From Thermoplasmata archaeon (GTDB lineage: Archaea > Thermoplasmatota > Thermoplasmata > Thermoplasmatales > Thermoplasmataceae), in assembly GCA_021826795.1 (NCBI GenBank), contig JAKAYM010000138.1:1-5021 (forward strand): a stretch of 5,021 nucleotides of DNA, read 5' to 3'. The position numbers and the translations under genes were made by a program. This document shows, piece by piece, positions 1 to 4,831 of this stretch. Numbering within the stretch: the first letter of the stretch is position 1; each line of letters opens with the position of its first letter. The notes beneath the pieces are model-generated. The model saw only the letters and a program-made list of their open reading frames with translations. It searched no databases and was not told where the DNA came from.

Positions 1-56
1 CTGTTGTTAATATTCTTCATAAACTCATCAGAGTAATATTTTAACGGTCTGTACAT
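1..56 (-). CDS. Possible 5' end of an unidentified gene, cut by the window edge
   Basis: An ATG at 56-54 opens a frame that stays open to base 1, giving 18 codons that begin MYRPLKYYSDEF. The frame has a stop codon (TGA, 62-60) just upstream, so this ATG is the first possible start. A weak GAG sits 2 nt before the ATG and the upstream 60 bases are very AT-rich, but no TATA box lies at the ideal spacing. The residues look protein-like, yet 18 codons is too short to identify a family. If real, it would be transcribed in the same direction as the mutase operon and lie downstream of it. Confidence 0.3.
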   Translation of the reverse strand, partial: MYRPLKYYSDEFMKNINN

Positions 57-131
57 ATCTCAAATATAAATTATGAGTACTAAAAGTTTACGTTAATATT
101 CATCATACACTTATTTTATGGCAATAAGGTG

Positions 132-137
132 AAAAAA
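132..137 (-). terminator. Oligo-T stop signal after the mutase operon
   Basis: On the minus strand a run of six T lies about 42 nt past the stop codon of the GTPase gene. Archaeal transcription commonly ends at U-tracts without a strong stem. Only a trivial 5-bp inverted repeat (TGAAA/TTTCA) surrounds it. The call is an inference from position and composition. Confidence 0.4.
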
Positions 138-178
138 TTTCAGCTATTCCTGTTTCTATAACTATTTCTATATTCTCA

Positions 179-1093
179 TTACCTGTCCTTTACTTCCCTG
201 AAGTTTTTGTTATCCCTTACCAGTATTTGTTCCGCCATTGTGTACGGATCTTCATTCAGAGGGTTATCTTCGAATTCTATCCTGTCAACATAATCAGAAT
301 ATTTATTGTAAATAGCTTCCATGACCACCATTTTAAGTTTTTTATAATATTTTTCACGTGGATTTTTTGGCCTTATTTCAAGTATACTTTTTACCAGTTT
401 ATCATAGTTTTCCCCTGTAAGCGAATTGACTCCAATAACCGGAGTTTCCAGTTTATTGCTCATGTTAAGCGATTCCCTTATATCCTTGATTGCGAGATAT
501 GAACCCTCCCGATCGATTTTGTTAATTACAAATATATCCCCTATTTCCATTATACCTGACTTTATTGCCTGTATTTCATCTCCCAGGCCCGGTGCAAGAA
601 ATACACATGTTATATCTGCTATGTTCATAATATCCACATCTGCCTGTCCTGAGCCGACAGTTTCCAGTATTATGAAATCATTGCCCGCGGCTTCCAGTAC
701 TTTTATAATGTCCCATGTGTATTCAGATAAACCCCCGTTGTAGAGCCTGTTGGATGTGCTTCTCATATATATTCCTTTTTTGCTCAGGGCAGCTTGCATT
801 CGTATCCTGTTGCCCATAATAGCACCTCCAGAAAATGGGCTTGCAGGGTCTATAGCAAGCACCGCAACCCTTCCATGTGCAGCCAGCAAAGGCGCCAGAT
901 TACCGATGGAAGTGCTCTTCCCTACTCCGGGAGGACCGGTAATCCCGATGACCTTCGCGTTGCCGTATCTGTATATTTTGCTTATTATATCCTTCCTCAT
1001 ATTATAGCCTGAGTTTTCTATGAGGGATATGGATCTGGCAATTGCCCTATAGTCTCCATTCAATATACCCTTTACCAGTACTTCAGTATTCAT
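179..1093 (-). CDS. meaB: MeaB/ArgK-type GTPase, chaperone of the B12-dependent mutase
   Basis: This 304-residue P-loop GTPase belongs to the MeaB/ArgK/MMAA family. These proteins bind acyl-CoA mutases, gate delivery of adenosylcobalamin and prevent loading or retention of damaged cofactor. Visible parts are the Walker A GPPGVGKST (53-61), the family block AIDPASPFSGG (80-90) followed by GNRIRM (94-99), the G3-like ETVGSGQ (144-150), the guanine-specificity NKID (191-194) and NSLTGE (223-228) in the G5 place. The C-terminal 60 or so residues correspond to the dimerisation arm. The start ATG overlaps the end of the B12-subunit gene by 11 nt and has an SD, GAGGG, at 1101-1097, so it should be translated from the operon mRNA. 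Oddities are Asn95, where relatives have Asp in GDK/GDR (Asp105 in the Methylorubrum extorquens protein), and Ser147 in place of the usual Val of ETVGVGQ. The old name ArgK (arginine transport kinase) should not be taken as function. Confidence 0.93.
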   Translation of the reverse strand: MNTEVLVKGILNGDYRAIARSISLIENSGYNMRKDIISKIYRYGNAKVIGITGPPGVGKSTSIGNLAPLLAAHGRVAVLAIDPASPFSGGAIMGNRIRMQAALSKKGIYMRSTSNRLYNGGLSEYTWDIIKVLEAAGNDFIILETVGSGQADVDIMNIADITCVFLAPGLGDEIQAIKSGIMEIGDIFVINKIDREGSYLAIKDIRESLNMSNKLETPVIGVNSLTGENYDKLVKSILEIRPKNPREKYYKKLKMVVMEAIYNKYSDYVDRIEFEDNPLNEDPYTMAEQILVRDNKNFREVKDR

Positions 1094-1529
1094 TTTCCCT
1101 CAGTTTCCTTACTTCTCTTGCTCTAACTTTAATATGATCTATTATTACGCTCAGTGGAGTTCCGGGGCCGAAGTTGCCTGTTATTCCCATTTTTTCAAGT
1201 GCTGGCTTATCCTCGTCAGGTATAATTCCACCTCCGACCACAGCAATATCATTTACACCACGTTTTTTTAGTATTTCCACGACATTTCTGAATGCAGTCA
1301 TATGTGCTCCATTTAAAAGGCTAAGGGCTATTACGTCCACGTCCTCATTGATGGCAGTATCGACCACCTCCTCCGGGGTCGGTAACAGTCCGGCATAAAT
1401 AACATCCATGCCTGCATCCCTGAATGCCTTTGCCAGGACAAAAATACCACGATCATGTCCATCAATTGCAGGTTTGGCCAGCAGAACCTTTACAGGAGCT
1501 TCAGTATATTTTTGGCTCTTTCCATTCAC
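1083..1529 (-). CDS. B12-binding small subunit of the acyl-CoA mutase
   Basis: This is a stand-alone cobalamin-binding domain of about 148 residues, the usual size of the small subunit of split archaeal methylmalonyl-CoA mutases and of isobutyryl-CoA mutase IcmB. Numbering from the TTG at 1532, the signature is Lys20 then Asp24-Gly-His26-Asp-Arg-Gly29 (DxHxxG), with His26 as the lower cobalt ligand. Further cofactor-binding loops are SLLNGAH (71-77) and the glycine-rich GGGIIPDED (100-108). It must pair with the large subunit encoded just upstream. No ATG exists in frame near the N-terminus: the choice is TTG at 1532 or GTG at 1529. I prefer GTG because the SD GGGAGGGAG (1545-1537) then stands 7 nt away. 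The start lies 29 nt inside the large-subunit gene, which suggests coupled translation and balanced subunit amounts. Substrate choice rests with the large subunit, so this sequence alone does not separate methylmalonyl- from isobutyryl-CoA mutase. Confidence 0.93.
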   Translation of the reverse strand: MNGKSQKYTEAPVKVLLAKPAIDGHDRGIFVLAKAFRDAGMDVIYAGLLPTPEEVVDTAINEDVDVIALSLLNGAHMTAFRNVVEILKKRGVNDIAVVGGGIIPDEDKPALEKMGITGNFGPGTPLSVIIDHIKVRAREVRKLRENEY

Positions 1530-3204
1530 CAAATATCTCCCTCCCTACATTTGATATTTCTTCCAGTGTGCAGTAGTTTCTTACACATTCCATTATATAT
1601 GGCATGAGATTTATGCTGTCATCCTCCATTGCCTTATGCAGGTTCTCAAGGGATCTGGAAACCTTCGATTCATCCCTTTTCTTCCTGATATCCTCCAAGC
1701 TCCTGATCTGTCCTTTCTCTGCCACATCACTGATTTTCAAAGTGTTTATGGGCTTTTCATCCTCATCCACATACTTATTTACTCCAACTATTACGTCGTC
1801 TCCTTTTTCTATTTTCAGCTGTTTTTTATAGGATGTGTCAGCTATTTCCTTCTGTAAATATCCTGACTTTACAGCATTGAGAATTCCCCCCATTTTTTCA
1901 ATTTCCGAAAAATACTTGTATGCTTCTATTTCCATTTCACATGTAAGCCTTTCAAGATAATAGGAACCACCCAGAGGGTCAATAACATCGGTTATTCCAG
2001 TTTCCTCTGCAATTATCTGCTGCGTCCTAAGTGCAACTTTAACAGCATCATCTGTTGGGAGTGCCCATGCCTCATCGTAGGAGTTGGTATGCAGACTCTG
2101 AGTTCCTCCCAGTACAGCTGCCATTGCCTCTATTGTTGTTCTAACTATATTGTTCAAAGGCTGCTGCCATGTAAGGGTGTATCCAGATGTCTGTGTATGG
2201 AATTTTAATGCCATACTCTTTGGGTTCTTTGCATGGTATTTCTCTTTCAGTACCGTTGCCCATATGCGTCTTGCTGCTCTAAATTTGGCAATTTCCTCGA
2301 AGAAATTGATAGAAGAATTAAAGAAAAATGAGGTTCTGGGTGCGAAATCATCAACATTCAACCCCGCATCTATGCCCATTTCAATATAATAGAAACCGTC
2401 TGCTAGTGTGAATGCCAGTTCCTGAACTGCACTCGATCCCGCTTCCCTTATATGATATCCGGAAACGCTTATATAATTCCATTTAGGAACATGTTCTGTT
2501 GAATATACAAGCATATCCCTGATGAGTCTTAGATGGGCTTCTGGTGGATACATCCACTCTTTCTGGGCTATGTACTCCTTCAATATATCTGCCTGTACTG
2601 TTCCCGAAATTTTTTCAAGTGGAATCCCTTTTTTCTCTGCAAGAACGAAATACATAGCTGTCAATATAGCAGCAGGGGCATTTATTGTCATGGATGTACT
2701 TACCTTCGAAAGGTCTATGCCATCAAATATTCTTTCCATGTCATGTAATGATGAAACATTCACCCCGCATTTTCCAACCTCACCCTCGGCTCTTTTGCTG
2801 TCACAGTCATAACCGTAAAGTGTGGGCATATCGAATGCTATACTGAGCCCGGTTTCTCCATTTTCTATTAAATATTTGAGCCTCCTGTTGGTATCATCCG
2901 GTGTTCCGAAACCTGAAAACATACGCATAGTCCAGTTTCTTCCCCTGTACATATTTGGATATATCCCCCGGGTAAACGGATACTCTCCTGGATTACCGAT
3001 TCTGGTCTGAGCATTTTTGGGAAGGTCTCCGGCTGTATAAACTTCTTTTACAGGCATGGATGATGAATTTTCTCTTCTCTTATCCTTATAGCCCGTCTTA
3101 TTATTCCATGGATTTAAAACATTTTTTTTCCATTCCTCATAATTTTTATCTTCACTGAATGATTGCATTATTTCCTTTACTTTCATATCCCAGAAATTAT
3201 CCAT
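1501..3204 (-). CDS. B12-dependent acyl-CoA mutase large subunit, isobutyryl-CoA mutase-like active site
   Basis: This 567-residue protein is the TIM-barrel catalytic subunit of the methylmalonyl-CoA mutase family, with no fused B12 domain; IcmA of Streptomyces has about the same length. Family blocks seen are GEYPFTRGIYPNMYRGR (73-89), WTMRMFSGFG (91-100), GLSIAFDMPT (119-128), Gln204 in the TVQAD motif, YIAQKEW (211-217), SGYHIREAG (248-256, His251 at the thioester), TSGYTLTWQQPLNNIVRT (339-356) and GGTQSLHTNS (366-375). Aligning by these blocks, Phe96 replaces Tyr89 and Gln214 replaces Arg207 of the Propionibacterium methylmalonyl-CoA mutase. Arg207 holds the substrate carboxylate, so methylmalonyl-CoA is an unlikely substrate; Phe plus Gln is the isobutyryl-CoA mutase pair (Phe80/Gln198). 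Ala123, where 2-hydroxyisobutyryl-CoA mutase has Asp117, argues against that enzyme. The first ATG is used; a second in-frame ATG is at 3186. No SD precedes either. It is the first gene of the operon. Family membership is certain; the substrate is inferred. Confidence 0.95.
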   Translation of the reverse strand: MDNFWDMKVKEIMQSFSEDKNYEEWKKNVLNPWNNKTGYKDKRRENSSSMPVKEVYTAGDLPKNAQTRIGNPGEYPFTRGIYPNMYRGRNWTMRMFSGFGTPDDTNRRLKYLIENGETGLSIAFDMPTLYGYDCDSKRAEGEVGKCGVNVSSLHDMERIFDGIDLSKVSTSMTINAPAAILTAMYFVLAEKKGIPLEKISGTVQADILKEYIAQKEWMYPPEAHLRLIRDMLVYSTEHVPKWNYISVSGYHIREAGSSAVQELAFTLADGFYYIEMGIDAGLNVDDFAPRTSFFFNSSINFFEEIAKFRAARRIWATVLKEKYHAKNPKSMALKFHTQTSGYTLTWQQPLNNIVRTTIEAMAAVLGGTQSLHTNSYDEAWALPTDDAVKVALRTQQIIAEETGITDVIDPLGGSYYLERLTCEMEIEAYKYFSEIEKMGGILNAVKSGYLQKEIADTSYKKQLKIEKGDDVIVGVNKYVDEDEKPINTLKISDVAEKGQIRSLEDIRKKRDESKVSRSLENLHKAMEDDSINLMPYIMECVRNYCTLEEISNVGREIFGEWKEPKIY

Positions 3205-3227
3205 ATTATCTTAATAGCTAAAAGCAT

Positions 3228-3246
3228 TAATATTTTTCTTATAAGG
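3228..3246 (-). promoter_or_regulatory. Promoter region of the mutase operon
   Basis: The 53-nt gap after the phosphodiesterase gene contains two AT-rich candidate TATA boxes on the minus strand. CTTATAA (3245-3239) predicts a start near 3216 and a leader of about 12 nt without an SD. AATATTAA (3235-3228) is centred about 27 nt before the ATG and would give a leaderless mRNA. The first is the better match to the archaeal consensus. Read-through from the upstream gene is also possible. Confidence 0.45.
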
Positions 3247-3257
3247 ATATATGAGCA

Positions 3258-4016
3258 TTAAGGTTGCTTATTCAGGGATTGACAATTTCCTGGCATTACA
3301 TCCACCTTATTTGTAAGATATCCATTTAAACCTGCACTACATATTTTTTCAGCTTCATGAGGACTGTCAATAGTCCAAGGCAGGACATAATAGCCGGCTT
3401 TATGAATCTCGATGAACTTGTAAATATAATCATCTTTGAATTCAGGTAAATATAAAGAGATACCCATTGATTTCAGGTCACTGCAGTCTATTTTTCCTAT
3501 ATATATTTCTGAGTGACTGTCATAATCCAGGCCTAGCATAATAGTTTTGTTCAATTCCCTTGTTCTTCTTATTGCATACGGGTCAAAAGATATAATGCAA
3601 ACATGGTCTTCCATACCTGTTTCTTTTATCGCATTTAAGGTATACATTGGTAATTCATTTCTGATAATATACCCATCATCATGCACGGTTTTTAATTCCA
3701 CAAGAAAATACTTGTCCCTGTATGTGGTTAGCAGGTTCTTCAATCTGGGGATTTTTTGATTTCCTATGTTAACATCTTGGATTTCTCTTGAGTTCATATT
3801 TTCTATGTCCCGATCCAGGGAAGCAAGTCTATCAAGGTTGAAGTCGTGTATTACGAAAACCTCATTATCATTGCTAAGGTGAACATCAAGTTCAACCATA
3901 CTGGTAAATTTAAAAGCATTTCTGAATGATTCCATGGTGTTTTCTATATATTTGGACGGTAATCCTCTATGCCCTATTGCAGTGAAATTGGATTTTATAT
4001 AATCGTATATATCCAT
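3258..4016 (-). CDS. Glycerophosphodiester phosphodiesterase, cytosolic
   Basis: This 252-residue protein of the GDPD/UgpQ family hydrolyses glycerophosphodiesters to an alcohol and sn-glycerol 3-phosphate (or its archaeal stereoisomer), using a divalent metal in a TIM barrel. The catalytic set is complete: His16-Arg-Gly18, Glu25-Asn-Thr27, metal ligands Glu42 and Asp44, His57-Asp58, metal ligand Glu107 in VELK (106-109), SFDP (143-146) and the late LPWT (212-215). Length is normal for a single-domain cytosolic member; there is no signal peptide or membrane segment. The late motif usually written TDxPD reads TNKVD (235-239), a conservative deviation outside the metal site. It is followed after 53 nt by the mutase operon on the same strand, but a metabolic link is not evident. 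In an archaeon the natural substrate may be head-group diesters from ether-lipid turnover or lipids scavenged from other cells; both are inferences. The ATG is supported by a TATA box 25 nt upstream. Confidence 0.92.
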   Translation of the reverse strand: MDIYDYIKSNFTAIGHRGLPSKYIENTMESFRNAFKFTSMVELDVHLSNDNEVFVIHDFNLDRLASLDRDIENMNSREIQDVNIGNQKIPRLKNLLTTYRDKYFLVELKTVHDDGYIIRNELPMYTLNAIKETGMEDHVCIISFDPYAIRRTRELNKTIMLGLDYDSHSEIYIGKIDCSDLKSMGISLYLPEFKDDYIYKFIEIHKAGYYVLPWTIDSPHEAEKICSAGLNGYLTNKVDVMPGNCQSLNKQP

Positions 4017-4037
4017 CGCCAGTAATTTATTTCAATA

Positions 4038-4045
4038 TTATAAAA
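4038..4045 (-). promoter_or_regulatory. TATA box of the phosphodiesterase gene, leaderless type
   Basis: The minus strand reads TTTTATAA centred at about 4041.5, some 25 nt from the ATG at 4016. Transcription is thus expected to start at or next to the A of the start codon. No SD lies before this ATG, which fits a leaderless mRNA. Confidence 0.6.
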
Positions 4046-4052
4046 ATATTGC

Positions 4053-4139
4053 TTACACGATAATACTACGAGTTTTCCGGTTTCGTCGATCAAAAAATTC
4101 TCGCTTCAGATGGGGATATTTGTGAAAAAGATAAATGTA
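4053..4139 (-). pseudogene. Possible decayed IS200-type transposase (TnpA) fragment
   Basis: Within the gap between the phosphodiesterase and the winged-helix gene, a minus-strand frame reads YIYLFHKYPHLKREFF and then 12 more residues ending at a TAA (4055-4053). The pattern YxLFxxxPxLxxxFF resembles the segment before the GGHxWSPG motif of IS200-family TnpA, and the following KTRSI could be a worn counterpart of KFFRSI. The GGHxW motif itself is missing. The frame is open for only 35 codons and has no start codon, so it is at most a scrap. The resemblance is from memory of the family and is weak. Confidence 0.18.
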
Positions 4140-4147
4140 AATAAAAA
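4125..4147 (-). terminator. Oligo-T tracts after the winged-helix gene
   Basis: On the minus strand two runs of five T (4147-4143 and 4129-4125) follow the stop codon at 4154 within 30 nt, and a run of six T lies further on at 4097-4092. Such U-rich 3' ends are typical archaeal termination sites. No stable stem precedes them. Confidence 0.4.
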
Positions 4148-4153
4148 TACTGG

Positions 4154-4474
4154 TTAAAAATCAAATTTCTTAATAATTTTTTCATCATAATAACTTGCAT
4201 ATGTGTATTTTCTCAGTAACGGATAATAATTAAGATTGAATTTCCTGAGTATTTCCCTAACTTCCTTCGATGAATAGGTAACATCAAATTCCTCTTCAAT
4301 ATATTTCTGGATTTCACGAACTGTGCAGACTTTTTTTTCTTCTATACAGTTCTTGAGTATGCACATCTGGTTCTCATGTAATTTGGAAGGTCTACCCATG
4401 TATGTTCTAATTATTACATTCTTCTCCATATCCTCTGCAACCGAATTTACAGTCTCTAATTTACCCTGTACCAT
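4154..4474 (-). CDS. Small winged-helix protein related to the DNA-binding part of IS630-type transposases
   Basis: The 106-residue product has a GRPSKL linker (28-33) followed by a winged-helix domain (about 34-83) with TVREIQKYIEEEFDVTYS (52-69) and VREILRKFNLNY (73-84). This matches the pattern of the second helix-turn-helix (HTH_33) of IS630/Tc1-like transposases, usually GRPxKL then TVREIQ..I..EFGVEYS..xVRRILKKLG. The first helix-turn-helix normally found before the linker is absent, and no DDE catalytic domain follows: the frame stops at 4154 and no DDE block is seen downstream. Even so the gene has a good SD, GGGTGA (4484-4479), 4 nt from the ATG and a TATA box at 4515-4508. It may be the stub of an insertion sequence or a domain now serving as a DNA-binding regulator; the sequence does not decide. 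The acidic/basic mix and the lack of membrane segments suggest a soluble protein. Confidence 0.7.
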   Translation of the reverse strand: MVQGKLETVNSVAEDMEKNVIIRTYMGRPSKLHENQMCILKNCIEEKKVCTVREIQKYIEEEFDVTYSSKEVREILRKFNLNYYPLLRKYTYASYYDEKIIKKFDF

Positions 4475-4507
4475 ACTTTCACCCTACAAATAGTATATAC
4501 ATTTAAC

Positions 4508-4515
4508 TTATAAAT
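4508..4515 (-). promoter_or_regulatory. TATA box of the winged-helix gene
   Basis: The minus strand reads ATTTATAA, centred about 27 nt before position 4485. That start point would leave a leader of about 10 nt carrying the SD GGGTGA. The box is nearly symmetrical, so it could also work weakly on the plus strand. Confidence 0.5.
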
Positions 4516-4595
4516 ACGTTATTATTTTTGTTGAATATATCAAAAAAAAACGAAAATTAATATATTTTGTTATATTTCATAATTTATGCAAATGA

Positions 4596-4781
4596 ATTCA
4601 AAATTTATACATTGACTTAACATCTACAGTATATTTAGGTCGAAAACCATCAAATTTACTACAAAGAATGAAATTAAAATTACAACATCGTATCCATGAA
4701 AGTATTTTATTATTTTTTACAAATAAATATACCGGAAAGAAAGCCACTGAGTTTATGATGTGGATGAATTTCTGGCAATAA
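4596..4781 (+). pseudogene. Unrecognised gene remnant upstream of tnpB
   Basis: A plus-strand frame is free of stops for 61 codons (4596-4778) and ends at TAA 4779-4781. It has no start at its beginning; the first ATG is at 4668 and gives a 37-residue peptide. The residues look protein-like, notably GRKPSNLLQRMKLKLQHR (first half) and FFTNKYTGKKATEF then MMWMNFWQ at the end, which reads like a natural C-terminus. No SD or TATA box precedes the ATG at suitable distance. I do not recognise the family. It may be the 3' end of a gene destroyed by insertion, or a small gene. In such AT-rich DNA an open run of this length is unusual but not impossible by chance. Confidence 0.3.
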
Positions 4782-4792
4782 AGAGATAATGC

Positions 4793-4800
4793 TTATAAAT
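4793..4800 (+). promoter_or_regulatory. TATA box of tnpB, leaderless type
   Basis: TTATAAAT is centred about 28 nt before the ATG at 4825, the distance expected when transcription begins at or a nucleotide or two before the start codon. The in-frame ATG at 4816 lies too close (about 19 nt) to be in the transcript, so the promoter favours 4825 as the start. Confidence 0.55.
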
Positions 4801-4804
4801 ATTC

Positions 4805-4831
4805 ATTCCATACTAATGATATACATGGAAT
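4805..4831. repeat. 7-bp inverted repeat overlapping the tnpB start codon
   Basis: ATTCCAT (4805-4811) and ATGGAAT (4825-4831) are perfect reverse complements separated by 13 nt. The right arm contains the start codon. It could be an operator, or a foldback used by the transposon end in single-stranded form, or chance. Confidence 0.3.

Larger units (their letters stand above)
4475..4824. other. Very AT-rich spacer between divergent winged-helix and tnpB genes
   Basis: This 350-nt stretch separates two divergently transcribed genes. Its left third is almost pure A/T and carries the promoter of the winged-helix gene. The middle and right parts hold the 61-codon remnant and then the tnpB promoter. 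The left end of the TnpB-bearing element should fall somewhere inside, but I cannot fix its boundary. No tRNA or other structured RNA was seen. Confidence 0.6.

Noticed and set aside
426..743. Plus-strand open frames opposite the GTPase, mutase and phosphodiesterase genes
   Set aside because: They are antisense shadows of well-supported genes, with low-complexity, non-family-like residues and no promoters.
179..1093. Arginine/ornithine transport kinase (ArgK)
   Set aside because: This is an old label for the family; GTPase motifs and the operon with the B12 mutase point to the MeaB chaperone role.
1523..1525. ATG preceded by GGTGA as the start of the B12 subunit
   Set aside because: It is out of frame with the B12-binding domain and its own frame stops after 11 codons.
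1501..3204. Naming the large subunit as methylmalonyl-CoA mutase (mutA/mutB) without qualification
   Set aside because: The Tyr and Arg that define methylmalonyl-CoA specificity are replaced by Phe96 and Gln214, so only the family name is safe.
1501..3204. 2-hydroxyisobutyryl-CoA mutase
   Set aside because: That enzyme has Ile and Asp at the positions that are Phe96 and Ala123 here.
4069..4103. CGAG...CTCG inverted repeat as a terminator or transposon end
   Set aside because: The stem needs a two-base bulge after four pairs and the loop is long; too weak to call.
4154..4474. MarR/Lrp-type regulator
   Set aside because: The GRPxKL linker and TVREIQ...VREILRKF pattern fit the IS630 transposase winged helix better than those families.
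4744..4763. CCAC...GTGG as a transposon-end hairpin
   Set aside because: Only four pairs with a 12-nt loop and no extension; easily chance.
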